Notes: generated by a model not told the origin, from the letters alone. Counted from the stretch's first letter, positions 27,159-35,798 are shown. The stretch: 64,000 bases of DNA from Myroides albus (GCF_009711045.1 NZ_WMJX01000001.1:186001-250000), one strand, 5' to 3'. Program-made: numbers and translations.

Positions 27159-27359
27159 TTAACCTTCTATAATTGTAACTTCTGTAGCGATAAGGCCTTT
27201 TTTTCCTTTTTCTTCAATGTAAGAAACCTTATTGCCTTGTTCGATATTTTTGCTTGTTAATCCTGTGATGTGAACAAAAATGTCTTGTTTAGTTTGGTCG
27301 TTAGTGATGAAACCAAAACCTTTTTCTTCGTTGAAGAACTTAATTACGCCCGTTTGCAT
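27159..27359 (-). CDS. Cold-shock domain protein (CspA family)
   Basis: A 66-aa single cold-shock domain. RNP1 reads KGFGFIT and RNP2 reads DIFVHI, the single-strand nucleic-acid contacts. The start at 27359 gives the standard MQTGVIKFFN N-terminus; an in-frame start ten codons earlier would overlap the -7 box and is rejected. It likely acts as an RNA chaperone. The gene is monocistronic with its own promoter and terminator. Confidence 0.95.
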   Translation of the reverse strand: MQTGVIKFFNEEKGFGFITNDQTKQDIFVHITGLTSKNIEQGNKVSYIEEKGKKGLIATEVTIIEG

Positions 27360-27386
27360 TTGTAAATAATATAAATTAATAATAAC

Positions 27387-27394
27387 CAAATATA
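27387..27394 (-). promoter_or_regulatory. Candidate -7 box of the cold-shock gene
   Basis: Minus-strand TATATTTG, a full TAnnTTTG match, 28 bp before the chosen ATG. No TTG at 17-23 bp spacing is seen. Its position supports the shorter start of the cold-shock protein. Confidence 0.55.
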
Positions 27395-27551
27395 AGGTTT
27401 GTTTTAAGATTATCAGATTTATATTTTATTTTTTTACAAAAAAATAGCTATTTACTCGAAATCTTAATTCTATACCGTGTTAAGTGTAGTTTTTTGTGTT
27501 TAATGCTTGGTATAAAGTGATTTGCTGTGCGAAATCATTAATGTAGGCAGA

Positions 27552-27586
27552 TAAAAAAAGAGCGTATTTTATATAAATACGCTCTT
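27552..27586 (-). terminator. Terminator of the fabH-accB-accC unit
   Basis: Minus-strand stem of 11 bp (AGAGCGTATTT / AAATACGCTCT) followed by T7, starting 9 bp after the accC stop. Confidence 0.9.
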
Positions 27587-27594
27587 GCTTTTTA

Positions 27595-28947
27595 TTATTC
27601 TTCTTCTACAGGTTTCATTTTGAATGTGTCCATAAATGCTGTAGTGTAATTTCCTGCAACATAATTTGGATCATCCATTAATTGTCTGTGGAATGGGATT
27701 GTCGTTTTGATTCCTTCAATTACGAATTCATCTAAAGCTCTTTTCATTTTGTTGATTGCTTCTTCTCTTGTTTGAGCAGTTGTAATCAACTTAGCTATCA
27801 TTGAATCGTAGTTTGGTGGAATTGTATATCCAGAGTACACGTGAGTATCAAGTCTTACTCCATGCCCACCAGGAGCATGTAAGGTAGTAATTCTACCTGG
27901 AGAAGGTCTGAAGTCATTGTATGGATCTTCAGCGTTGATACGACATTCTATTGAGTGTAATTTTGGAGTATAATTCTTACCTGAGATAGGTGTACCAGCT
28001 GCAACTAAAATTTGCTCTCTGATTAAATCATAATCAATTACTTGCTCAGTGATAGGGTGTTCTACCTGGATACGAGTATTCATTTCCATGAAGTAGAAGT
28101 TTCTGTCTCTGTCTACTAAAAATTCGATTGTACCAGCACCTTCATATTTAATATATTCAGCTGCTCGCACTGCTGCTTCACCCATTTTTTCTCTTAATTC
28201 ATCAGTCATGAATGGAGAAGGTGTTTCTTCAGTTAATTTTTGGTGACGTCTTTGTACAGAACAATCTCTTTCAGATAAGTGACATGCTTTTCCGTATTGA
28301 TCTCCTACAATTTGAATTTCGATGTGACGTGGGTCTAAAATTAATTTCTCCATGTACATTCCATCATTACCAAATGCAGCAGCAGCTTCTTGTCTTGCGC
28401 TCTCCCAAGCTTTTCCAAGATCTTCTTCTTTGAAAAGTTCACGCATTCCTTTACCTCCACCACCTGCTGTAGCTTTCATCATAACTGGGTAACCAATTTC
28501 TTTAGCTGTTTTTTTAGCATGCTCTAATGAAGTAAGTAATCCTTCAGAGCCTGGTACTGTAGGTACTCCTGCTTTTTTCATTGTTTCTTTAGCAGTAGCT
28601 TTGTCTCCCATTTTTTCGATTTGTTCTGGAGAAGCACCAATAAATTTGATACCGTGCTCTTGACAAATTTTTGAGAACTTAGCATTTTCAGATAAGAAAC
28701 CATATCCAGGGTGGATAGCGTCAGCATTTGTGATTTCTGCAGCAGCAATAATGTTAGACATCTTTAAGTAAGATTGGCTACTTGGTGCAGGTCCTATACA
28801 TACTGCTTCGTCAGCAAAGCGTACGTGTAAGCTATCTGCATCAGCAGTTGAATAAACAGCTACTGTTTTAATCCCCATTTCTTTACATGTTCTAATAACG
28901 CGTAAAGCAATCTCACCTCTGTTTGCAATTAATATTTTTTTAAACAT
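27595..28947 (-). CDS. accC: Biotin carboxylase subunit of acetyl-CoA carboxylase
   Basis: A 450-aa ATP-grasp enzyme that carboxylates the biotin on AccB for fatty-acid synthesis. Key blocks: [16 protein letters not shown], the Gly-rich ATP loop [25 protein letters not shown] and [14 protein letters not shown]. Length is normal. It follows accB by 76 bp and ends the unit. Confidence 0.97.
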   Translation of the reverse strand: MFKKILIANRGEIALRVIRTCKEMGIKTVAVYSTADADSLHVRFADEAVCIGPAPSSQSYLKMSNIIAAAEITNADAIHPGYGFLSENAKFSKICQEHGIKFIGASPEQIEKMGDKATAKETMKKAGVPTVPGSEGLLTSLEHAKKTAKEIGYPVMMKATAGGGGKGMRELFKEEDLGKAWESARQEAAAAFGNDGMYMEKLILDPRHIEIQIVGDQYGKACHLSERDCSVQRRHQKLTEETPSPFMTDELREKMGEAAVRAAEYIKYEGAGTIEFLVDRDRNFYFMEMNTRIQVEHPITEQVIDYDLIREQILVAAGTPISGKNYTPKLHSIECRINAEDPYNDFRPSPGRITTLHAPGGHGVRLDTHVYSGYTIPPNYDSMIAKLITTAQTREEAINKMKRALDEFVIEGIKTTIPFHRQLMDDPNYVAGNYTTAFMDTFKMKPVEEE

Positions 28948-29023
28948 CTCTTGAAATTTTAATTTTACTTTTGTTGTTCACTTTTCTTGAAAGTGAAATA
29001 GAAATTGTATTTATAAAAATTCC

Positions 29024-29509
29024 TTAAGATGGATCAACTAAGAATAATGGTTGATCAAACTCTACTGGAGAAGCGTCGTCTACTAGTACTTTTACAATTT
29101 TACCAGAAATTTCAGATTCAATTTCATTGAATAATTTCATTGCTTCAATAACACATACTACATCACCAGATTTAATAGTTTTTCCAACTTCAGCAAAAGG
29201 ATCTTTGTCTGGAGCAGGTTTTCTATAAAATGTACCAATGATAGGAGATTTAATAGTGATATATTTAGAATCTTCATCAGCAGCTTTTACTTCTGTTGCT
29301 GGTGCAGCTACAGGAGCGTTTCCTTGCGTAGGCACAGCTGTTTGTTGTAAAGATGAAGCAACTGGTACTTGTTGAATGTAAGTAGTCTCAGTGTTTCCAG
29401 TTTCAGTCGTTTTGATAGTGATTTTAAAATCATCCATCTCTAATTTTACTTCTGTAGCACCTGATTTTGCTACGAACTTAATTAAGTTTTGAATTTCTTT
29501 AATGTCCAT
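29024..29509 (-). CDS. accB: Biotin carboxyl carrier protein of acetyl-CoA carboxylase
   Basis: A 161-aa carrier. The biotinylated Lys is Lys125 in EAMKLFNE (the usual AMKM has Leu after Lys here), inside a C-terminal biotinyl domain. A Pro/Ala-rich linker lies at about residues 50-75. The ATG at 29509 is preferred over an in-frame TTG two codons earlier. It lies 25 bp after fabH. Confidence 0.95.
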   Translation of the reverse strand: MDIKEIQNLIKFVAKSGATEVKLEMDDFKITIKTTETGNTETTYIQQVPVASSLQQTAVPTQGNAPVAAPATEVKAADEDSKYITIKSPIIGTFYRKPAPDKDPFAEVGKTIKSGDVVCVIEAMKLFNEIESEISGKIVKVLVDDASPVEFDQPLFLVDPS

Positions 29510-29534
29510 ACCCAATGAATTGGTTAGTTGTTTT

Positions 29535-30533
29535 TTATTGTTTTGTATAAGCCCACTTTAGATAAATTGAACCCCAAGTGAAACCACCTCCAAAAGTAGC
29601 AAAAATAATATTGTCTCCTTTTTTTAGTTTATCCTCGTAGTCGCAAAGTAATAACGGTAAAGTGGCAGATGTTGTATTTCCGTATTTTTCGATGTTCATA
29701 AGAACTTTAGCCTCGTCTAAGCCCATGCGGTGCGCAGTGGCGTCAATGATGCGTTTGTTAGCTTGATGAGCTGCTAACCAAGTTACGTCTTCATGGCTAA
29801 GATTGTTGCGTTTCATGATTTTTTCACTTACGTCAGCCATGTTAGATACAGCGTATTTGAATACAGATTTACCATCTTGGAACACATAGTGTTGTTTGTT
29901 GGCAACTGTTTCAGCGCTTGCAGGTAAGATAGAACCTCCTGCGTCAATTTTTAGATATTGTCTTCCAATTCCATCACTTCTTAAGTATTCGTCTTGGAAT
30001 CCATAGCCTTCTGTATTAGGTTCAAAAAGTACAGCTCCTGCAGCATCTCCAAAGATGATACATGTAGCGCGATCAGTATAGTCAATGATAGATGACATTT
30101 TATCTGATCCTATAAGTAGTACTTTTTTGTATCTACCAGATTCTATGTAAGCTGATGCTACTGACATTCCATAAAGGAAGCTTGAACATGCGGCTTGTAA
30201 ATCAAATGCAAAGGCGTTTGTAGCTCCAATCTGTGTTGCTACATAAACTCCTGTGGTTGCTACTGGCATATCAGGGGTAGCAGATGCAAGAATGACTAAA
30301 TCAATATCTTTTGGATCTAGATTAGCTTTTTGCATTAGGTTCTCAGCGGCTTTAATAGCCATATAAGAAGCACCTTCTCCTGGTTTCTTAAGAATTCTAC
30401 GTTCTTTTATACCTGTTCGTGTAGTTATCCACTCATCGTTAGTGTCAACCATTTTTTCTAAATCTGCATTCGTCAGTTTATCTTCTGGTAAGAAGCATCC
30501 AACTGCAGTAATGGCTGCGTGTATTTTTGTCAT
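29535..30533 (-). CDS. fabH: 3-oxoacyl-ACP synthase III
   Basis: A 332-aa thiolase-fold enzyme that starts fatty-acid chains from acetyl-CoA (or branched acyl-CoA) and malonyl-ACP. The triad is seen as Cys116 in AACSSFLYG, His in WLAAHQANKRI and Asn in KYGNTTSATLP. The ATG at 30533 gives the usual N-terminus; an upstream TTG is rejected. It is first of the fabH-accB-accC group, so chain initiation and malonyl-CoA supply are co-expressed. Confidence 0.95.
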   Translation of the reverse strand: MTKIHAAITAVGCFLPEDKLTNADLEKMVDTNDEWITTRTGIKERRILKKPGEGASYMAIKAAENLMQKANLDPKDIDLVILASATPDMPVATTGVYVATQIGATNAFAFDLQAACSSFLYGMSVASAYIESGRYKKVLLIGSDKMSSIIDYTDRATCIIFGDAAGAVLFEPNTEGYGFQDEYLRSDGIGRQYLKIDAGGSILPASAETVANKQHYVFQDGKSVFKYAVSNMADVSEKIMKRNNLSHEDVTWLAAHQANKRIIDATAHRMGLDEAKVLMNIEKYGNTTSATLPLLLCDYEDKLKKGDNIIFATFGGGFTWGSIYLKWAYTKQ

Positions 30534-30644
30534 ATGGTGTTGCTTTACTTTATAAAAACATTCCAAAAAGAAGCGAAAATTACAAAAAAAAAACGAATCT
30601 AAGCTCTTTCGGAGCTATAAAGTGATTTTTTTGGTCTGTTTCAA

Positions 30645-30676
30645 ACAAAAAAAAACTCTCACACATTGTGAGAGTT
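30645..30676 (-). terminator. Terminator after rpmF
   Basis: Minus-strand perfect 10-bp stem (AACTCTCACA / TGTGAGAGTT, 3-nt loop) running into nine T, 21 bp past the rpmF stop. It separates DUF177-rpmF from fabH, although all point the same way. Confidence 0.9.
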
Positions 30677-30697
30677 CTTAAAATACTTTTCTCAAGG

Positions 30698-30895
30698 TTA
30701 CGCTTCTACTTCAGTAGTTTTGTCGATAACAACTTGTCCTCTGTAGTACATTTTTCCTTCGTGCCAGTAAGCTCTGTGGAATAAGTGAGCTTCTCCTGTT
30801 ACTGGGCAAGTAGCGATAGTTGGAGCTACTGCTTTGTAGTGAGTTCTTCTTTTATCTCTTCTTGTTTTCGAGGTTTTTCTCTTAGGATGTGCCAT
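30698..30895 (-). CDS. rpmF: 50S ribosomal protein L32
   Basis: A 65-aa ribosomal protein with the signature [19 protein letters not shown]. The zinc-binding cysteines found in many L32 proteins are reduced here: only one Cys is visible, in [10 protein letters not shown], so this is a Cys-poor (C-) form. It lies 9 bp after the DUF177 gene, a very widespread pairing. Confidence 0.97.
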   Translation of the reverse strand: MAHPKRKTSKTRRDKRRTHYKAVAPTIATCPVTGEAHLFHRAYWHEGKMYYRGQVVIDKTTEVEA

Positions 30896-30904
30896 TTTAC
30901 TATA

Positions 30905-31522
30905 TTATTTATCCGTTAATAGTTTCTTTAATTCTGCCCATCTAGGGTCTATTTCTTCATTGTTATTTTCTTGATCATCGATGTCTTCATCTTCTTGATC
31001 GTCGAAATCATCTTCTAGTTCTAAAAAGTCTAGTTCGTCATCAAAATCTAAATCCAAATCATCTTCGTTATAGTATCCTAAGATATCTAAAGCTTCAGAT
31101 TCTAATGTTCCATCTAATACACCTGGGTGTACTCGCTTTTGCGGAATAGATAGTACTATCATCTCATAAACATATTGAGCTATGTCGATTTGATGTTCTG
31201 TAAATGGTACTATAAGTAACTCATCGTGATCGTTGTTGAACTCGTCTCCAAATTTAACGACAAGGTTTAACTCGTTGTTTATTGGTAAATCAAAGTCTTG
31301 ATTTGTAACGTCACAAGGTACATTTGCTATTCCGTTGCTTTCAAAATGTAATTCTAAAAGCGTGGTTTTCTTGTTTAAAAGAACGGTTATTTGAGCGTCA
31401 ATTGTATTGAAGTCATTGTAATCATAGTTGTCAAAAAAACTATTATCTACTTGAATTTCAAATTTGTGCTCTCCATTTTTTAATCCTGTAAAAGGAATTA
31501 AAAATTTATTTTCAACTTTCAT
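30905..31522 (-). CDS. DUF177 (YceD-like) protein
   Basis: A 205-aa protein of the YceD/DUF177 family, which almost always precedes rpmF and has been linked to 23S rRNA processing and ribosome assembly. The conserved core is the VPCDVTNQDFDLPI region, here with the usual Cys. The C-terminal third is very acidic (an Asp/Glu-rich run near residues 155-190), then ends in DPRWAELKKLL. The ATG at 31522 fits the promoter position; earlier in-frame codons fall in the -7 box. Confidence 0.88.
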   Translation of the reverse strand: MKVENKFLIPFTGLKNGEHKFEIQVDNSFFDNYDYNDFNTIDAQITVLLNKKTTLLELHFESNGIANVPCDVTNQDFDLPINNELNLVVKFGDEFNNDHDELLIVPFTEHQIDIAQYVYEMIVLSIPQKRVHPGVLDGTLESEALDILGYYNEDDLDLDFDDELDFLELEDDFDDQEDEDIDDQENNNEEIDPRWAELKKLLTDK

Positions 31523-31543
31523 GAAATACATGATTTGAGCGTG

Positions 31544-31571
31544 CAAAGATAAAAAAATATTATTATTACAA
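31544..31571 (-). promoter_or_regulatory. Promoter of DUF177-rpmF
   Basis: Minus-strand TTG (31569-31571), 17 bp, then TATCTTTG (31544-31551): a full match to the Bacteroidota promoter pattern. The predicted start of transcription lies about 15 bases before the chosen DUF177 ATG. Confidence 0.72.
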
Positions 31572-31579
31572 GCTAGTTA

Positions 31580-32644
31580 TCAATTTTTTTTTGTACCAAA
31601 ATCTTTTTCTTGTGGTTCTAAGGGATTTGCTGAAGCCTCCGCATTATAGGCTCTATTGTTATAGATGTCAATAGCCAAATAGATTGCTTCTCTAAAAGAA
31701 GTAGCATCAGCGAGCCCTTTCCCTGCTATCTCGTATGCTGTTCCATGGTCAGGGGAAGTTCTGATTTTGTTCAAACCAGCAGTATAGTTGACTCCCTTTC
31801 CAAATGAAAGCGCTTTAAATGCTGCTAAACCTTGGTCGTGGTAACAAGCAAGTACAGCATCAAACTTTTTGTGTGTTTCTGAGCCGAAGAATCCATCAGC
31901 CGGGAATGGTCCTGAAACTAAAATACCTTCATCACTTAGTTTTTTAATAGTTGGAATTATGGTTTCTTGTTCTTCCGTACCTATAATGCCATTGTCGCTT
32001 GCATGTGGGTTTAATCCTAATACTGCGATACGTGGCTTAAAGATATTGAAGTCATTGATCAAAGAGTGATTGATAGTTTTCACTTTTTTCTCTATGAGTT
32101 CTGGTGTTATAGCTGCCGAAACATCTTTTAAAGGGATATGGTCTGTTAATAAACCTACCCTTAAATCTTCAGCTACCAAAAGCATTAATGCATCTCCTTC
32201 TAATTCACTGTTTAAATAGTCTGTGTGACCAGGGTATGAAAATTCCTCATCGTTGCTATTGTATTTGTTGATTGGAGCTGTGACTAATATGTCAATTTCA
32301 CCTTCTTTTAGCGCTTTTGTAGCTTCTGTGAATGACTTTATAGCGTATTTACCTACTACTGGATCATTTTGTCCGAAAGAAATATTTACATTTTCTTTCC
32401 ATAGGTTATAAACGTTTAGCTTGTGGGGAATAACCTGTGTTAAGTCGTCAATTCCCTGTATGGCTGTATTGTTGTTTATCGTCTTTTTTACGTATGATAA
32501 AGGTTTTGAATTTGCAAAAATAATTGGTGTACAGATTTCAAGCATTCTATTGTCTTCAAAAGACTTAAGTATTACTTCACATCCAATTCCATTTAAATCA
32601 CCTATCGAAATCCCTACTTTTATATTTTCTTTTTTTTGGGTCAT
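31580..32644 (-). CDS. pdxA: 4-hydroxythreonine-4-phosphate dehydrogenase
   Basis: A 354-aa enzyme of the DXP-dependent pyridoxal phosphate pathway. Family blocks are SIGDLNGIGCEV, the metal-site SYPGHTDYL, LGLNPHASDNGIIG, ACYHDQGLAAFK and TSPDHGTAYEIAG; the three His ligands of the divalent metal are in these. It is divergent from ribE. Confidence 0.95.
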   Translation of the reverse strand: MTQKKENIKVGISIGDLNGIGCEVILKSFEDNRMLEICTPIIFANSKPLSYVKKTINNNTAIQGIDDLTQVIPHKLNVYNLWKENVNISFGQNDPVVGKYAIKSFTEATKALKEGEIDILVTAPINKYNSNDEEFSYPGHTDYLNSELEGDALMLLVAEDLRVGLLTDHIPLKDVSAAITPELIEKKVKTINHSLINDFNIFKPRIAVLGLNPHASDNGIIGTEEQETIIPTIKKLSDEGILVSGPFPADGFFGSETHKKFDAVLACYHDQGLAAFKALSFGKGVNYTAGLNKIRTSPDHGTAYEIAGKGLADATSFREAIYLAIDIYNNRAYNAEASANPLEPQEKDFGTKKN

Positions 32645-32663
32645 AGTATCGCGTAATTATTGC

Positions 32664-32682
32664 TACTTTTGAAGCAAATTTA
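32664..32682. promoter_or_regulatory. Back-to-back -7 boxes of the divergent pdxA and ribE genes
   Basis: The plus strand reads TACTTTTG (32664-32671) toward ribE and the minus strand reads TAAATTTG (32675-32682) toward pdxA. Both are full TAnnTTTG matches and only 3 bp apart, so the two polymerases could not bind together. Neither has a TTG at ideal spacing. Confidence 0.5.
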
Positions 32683-32700
32683 ATAAAAATAAATTGAGTT

Positions 32701-33294
32701 ATGTTTACAGGTATTGTTGAAAGCATTGGAAAGATAGAAAAAATTAAAGGTGATCGCTCAAATCTTCACATAACAGTTAGTTGTGATTTTACAAGTGAAC
32801 TGAAAGTTGATCAAAGTGTTTTGCACAATGGTATTTGCTTGACTGTAGTGTCAATTGAAGGAAATGCCTATACTGTGACAGCAATAAAAGAAACAATAGA
32901 TGTAACTACTGTTGGAAGTTGGACAGAGGGAATGAAACTGAACCTTGAGAGAGCAATGCTGTTTAACGGTCGATTGGATGGACATATAGTACAAGGGCAC
33001 GTAGATCACATAGGGGAATGTGTTTCTATTGAAGATGTGTCTGGTAGTACATACTATGGCTTTAAATTTAGTGAGAATTCTATTCATACTACAATTGAAA
33101 AGGGGTCCATTACGGTAGATGGTACTAGTTTGACTGTTGTGGATTCGGGGGTAAATACGTTTAAGGTGGCTATTATACCTTATACGAAGGAGCACACTAT
33201 TTTTCAGTACTATAAATTGGGAACAACCGTCAATCTCGAATTTGATGTAATAGGTAAGTATGTTTCTAAATTAATGCAAATAGGTAGGTTGTAA
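32701..33294 (+). CDS. ribE: Riboflavin synthase, alpha chain
   Basis: A 197-aa enzyme that dismutates two lumazine molecules into riboflavin. Two homologous lumazine-binding repeats are visible: MFTGIVESIG at the start, and GRLDGHIVQGHVDHIG opening the second half. The catalytic region DGTSLTVV is in repeat two and NGICLTVV is its counterpart in repeat one. Confidence 0.95.
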   Translation: MFTGIVESIGKIEKIKGDRSNLHITVSCDFTSELKVDQSVLHNGICLTVVSIEGNAYTVTAIKETIDVTTVGSWTEGMKLNLERAMLFNGRLDGHIVQGHVDHIGECVSIEDVSGSTYYGFKFSENSIHTTIEKGSITVDGTSLTVVDSGVNTFKVAIIPYTKEHTIFQYYKLGTTVNLEFDVIGKYVSKLMQIGRL

Positions 33295-33350
33295 TAACCT
33301 TTCGATTATAAAATATAAAAGGCTTTTTTGATAAAGTCTAATAAAGTGGT

Positions 33351-33929
33351 ATGAAGGTTAATCTACAGAATAATAACTTTACTACTATGACAGATGAGGA
33401 CTTAGTCCAGATGATTGTGCATAGTGGTAATACAAGTTTGTTTGGGATTCTCTATGATCGGTATGCTCAGAAAGTGTATTCAAAGTGTTTAGGTTTTGCG
33501 GAGTCGAGAGATGTCGCAGAAGATTTGACACAAGATGTTTTTGTAAAGCTATATCTGAATCTTAAAAAGTTTAGGGGGGAATCAAAGTTTTCTACTTGGC
33601 TGTATTCTTTTACTTATAATCATTGTGTGAATTATTCCAAATTGGTTTTGAAAAAAAGAAGACGAGAAGAGGATTTGAATGAGGAATATCAGGACTTGAT
33701 GGCTGATGAAGAAATAACAGACGAAGAAATCTTTGCTTTAAGTGTTGGTAAGTTACAAGAGGCCTTAGGGCAAATTGATGCAGAAGATAAGATTATCTTA
33801 TTGATGAAATATCAAGATGATAAATCTATTAAGGAAATTGCTCAAATGCTTGAAATGGGGGAGAGTGCTATTAAAATGCGATTGCATAGAGCAAAGAAAA
33901 AAATTGTTGAAATTTATAACTCATTATAA
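33351..33929 (+). CDS. RNA polymerase sigma factor, sigma-70/ECF type
   Basis: A 192-aa two-domain sigma factor. Region 2 spans about residues 30-95 (LYDRYAQKVYSKC, AEDLTQDVFVKLY, FSTWLYSFTYNHCVNY). Region 4 spans about 138-190 with the helix-turn-helix SIKEIAQMLEMGESAIKMRLHRAKKKI. An acidic linker joins them. No classical anti-sigma gene follows; instead a 77-aa protein starts 2 bp later, then a channel. The gene could respond to membrane or osmotic stress, an inference from its neighbours. Confidence 0.9.
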   Translation: MKVNLQNNNFTTMTDEDLVQMIVHSGNTSLFGILYDRYAQKVYSKCLGFAESRDVAEDLTQDVFVKLYLNLKKFRGESKFSTWLYSFTYNHCVNYSKLVLKKRRREEDLNEEYQDLMADEEITDEEIFALSVGKLQEALGQIDAEDKIILLMKYQDDKSIKEIAQMLEMGESAIKMRLHRAKKKIVEIYNSL

Positions 33930-33931
33930 TT

Positions 33932-34165
33932 ATGGATAATCCTTTTAAAAAAATACTGCAGGACGAAAAGTTGCCTGTCTATATAAAGGATAGAGTAATT
34001 GATAATCTAAACTTTATCAAGCTGTCCTTAGATGTGTCTGAGTTATATACTGTCAAAGTACCTCAGGCACTGGGTAGTGTCATAGGTGAAAGTGACAAAA
34101 AGAAAGAACAAGAATTGATTGAAAAAATTATAAACGCAAAAAAGAACGAAAATAATGATGAATAG
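33932..34165 (+). CDS. Small conserved-looking protein between the sigma factor and channel
   Basis: A 77-aa, charged, soluble protein with no transmembrane helix, signal or zinc motif. The middle (ILQDEKLPVYIKDRVIDNLNFI) looks helical. It starts 2 bp after the sigma factor and overlaps the channel gene by 11 bp, so the three are translationally linked. It occupies the place where an anti-sigma factor often lies, but lacks the known ZAS or FecR features. Function unknown. Confidence 0.7.
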   Translation: MDNPFKKILQDEKLPVYIKDRVIDNLNFIKLSLDVSELYTVKVPQALGSVIGESDKKKEQELIEKIINAKKNENNDE

Positions 34166-34982
34166 ACTGTTTAATTTTGAGTATCCAACAGAAATGTTGA
34201 ACTCAGTATTTGATTCGTTAATACGTGGTGTGATAGGCTTTGCATTAATTTTAGGTTATGTGTTGCTGTGTTGGTTGTTAGTTAAGTTTTTTGCTTACTT
34301 ATTGAAAAAAATATTTCAATTTATCCGCTTGGATAGTGTTCAAAAACTGATTGATGAGAATGACTTTCTTGCTAAAACAAATATTGCAATCAAAGTTGAT
34401 GCAATCGTTATTTTCTTTATGAAAATCTTCATTATCTTCTTGATGATTGTTATTGGAGCCGAAATGTTTGGTCTAAGTATAGTGTCTAAGGAGATAGGAA
34501 ATCTAATGTTGTATATTCCACAGGTATTTGTTGCTTTGTTGATTTTTGTAGGAGGACTATATTTGGCAACTTGGATTAAGAAAACTGTGGTAGGTGTGCT
34601 CAAGGCTGTTGACTTCAGTGGTGCGAGAATGATAGGGAATATATTGTTTTACTTTATTCTTGTATTTGTTGTCATTACGACTTTGAATCAAATGGGAATT
34701 AATACTTCTATTATTACGAATAATATTTCGATCATCGTCGGTGCTATTCTGTTGACTGTAGCTCTGTCTTTAGGGTTAGGTGCAAAGGATGTGGTGACAA
34801 GGCTGCTGTTTTCTTTTTATACAAGAAAGAATTTGGAATTAGGTCAGTTAGTTCGAATTGATGGTTTAGAAGGGTATGTGATTTCTATTGACAATATTTA
34901 TTTGTGTCTTTTGGTAGAAGGGAAAAAGCATTTCTTGCCAATTGCAAAGGTGTCTGAAAGTCATATTGAAATTGTAAAATAA
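34155..34982 (+). CDS. MscS-like mechanosensitive channel family protein
   Basis: A 275-aa membrane protein with about five hydrophobic segments. The last helix and the following beta domain resemble MscS (LSLGLGAKDVVTRLLFSFYTRKNLELGQLVRIDGLEGYV), where small residues line the pore. The protein ends soon after, so the large cytosolic vestibule of classical MscS is missing. It would open under membrane tension if functional. Two ATGs (34155, 34158) are adjacent. Confidence 0.72.
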   Translation: MMNRLFNFEYPTEMLNSVFDSLIRGVIGFALILGYVLLCWLLVKFFAYLLKKIFQFIRLDSVQKLIDENDFLAKTNIAIKVDAIVIFFMKIFIIFLMIVIGAEMFGLSIVSKEIGNLMLYIPQVFVALLIFVGGLYLATWIKKTVVGVLKAVDFSGARMIGNILFYFILVFVVITTLNQMGINTSIITNNISIIVGAILLTVALSLGLGAKDVVTRLLFSFYTRKNLELGQLVRIDGLEGYVISIDNIYLCLLVEGKKHFLPIAKVSESHIEIVK

Positions 34983-35006
34983 GCAATTTTTAGTAATAGG
35001 TAGGTT

Positions 35007-35114
35007 ATGATGACGAATAGTTGGTATTTGATTAAAATGACTGCCGCTACTCTTTTTATAATTTATGGTTTGTATCGATTTTCTCTTGCAAATACCCGAA
35101 TATTTGTATGTTGA
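35007..35114 (+). CDS. Possible 35-aa single-span membrane peptide
   Basis: A short ORF 24 bp after the channel gene, starting MMTNSWYLIK and containing one hydrophobic stretch (MTAATLFIIYGLY). It is followed by the hairpin at 35168-35193. Position and composition would fit a small channel partner, but it is short and no relatives are known to me, so this is tentative. Confidence 0.3.
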   Translation: MMTNSWYLIKMTAATLFIIYGLYRFSLANTRIFVC

Positions 35115-35167
35115 TGATTTGGTTGAAGGGTATTTGTCCTGTTTTAGAAATGAATAATAATATGCAG

Positions 35168-35193
35168 AAAGGCAGTCGAAAGACTGCCTTTTG
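35168..35193 (+). terminator. Hairpin terminator of the sigma/channel cluster
   Basis: Perfect 10-bp stem (AAAGGCAGTC / GACTGCCTTT) with a GAAA tetraloop, followed by only a short T run, so termination may be leaky. The stem core is the same as in the feo terminator at 4531-4562. Confidence 0.75.
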
Positions 35194-35204
35194 CGTTATG
35201 TTAT

Positions 35205-35681
35205 GTGAATAAGTTTGAGTTAGTTGGGCTTAGTTATATGTATGATGCAGATGGTGTCAATACGAATGAATATAATGTCATAAAGGTAAATGTCAATGAT
35301 TTTAGTGGTTTTGATGTTGAGGCGGAAAGCAAAGTGGTACCATTACTGACAGATGGTCTTTCATTGCACGATGCAGTTGGTTTTGGTATGGATAAGTTAG
35401 GCAATTACTACTGTGCATTCAATCATAGTGAGAATGGAGAATATGGTAGTAAAGTTTTTTTAATTGATAAAAGCAATGGAACTTTAAAAGAAGAATTTAC
35501 TACGGGTGAAATCTATTCTTTAGAATATGATGATAAGTCAAATTCTCTTTTCTGTGTAGTCTATGATGAAGATAGTGGAGATGTAAGGTTTGTTCAATAT
35601 GATCTGTCATCGCGAACTAAGGTTCGCAATGAAGTTTTAAATCATGCAGCGGGTATTATAGGAATGAGAGTGATGAAATAA
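35205..35681 (+). CDS. Hypothetical protein, possibly a truncated beta-rich protein
   Basis: A 158-aa protein with GTG start; no ATG is available before residue 12. It shows alternating beta-strand-like segments such as SKVFLIDKSNG and VRFVQYDLSS, reminiscent of propeller blades (statement, turn, strand), but no family is recognised. It has no signal peptide although such proteins are usually exported. It begins only 12 bp past a terminator hairpin, so it may be the remains of a longer gene or depend on leaky read-through. Confidence 0.55.
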   Translation: MNKFELVGLSYMYDADGVNTNEYNVIKVNVNDFSGFDVEAESKVVPLLTDGLSLHDAVGFGMDKLGNYYCAFNHSENGEYGSKVFLIDKSNGTLKEEFTTGEIYSLEYDDKSNSLFCVVYDEDSGDVRFVQYDLSSRTKVRNEVLNHAAGIIGMRVMK

Positions 35682-35798
35682 AAAAGGTAAATAGTAGATT
35701 ACTTGGCAATAAAGGTAAATAGATAGCATTATAGGAAGTCGTTTTTTTATGGAGAATTATGTCTGTTGAGAAAAAGTTGACAAGTGTATAAATATTGT

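Noticed and set aside
30601..30620. Short hairpin AGCTC/GAGCT between rpmF and fabH
   Set aside because: Only a 5-6 bp stem and no adjacent T run on the relevant strand; the strong hairpin at 30654-30676 suffices.
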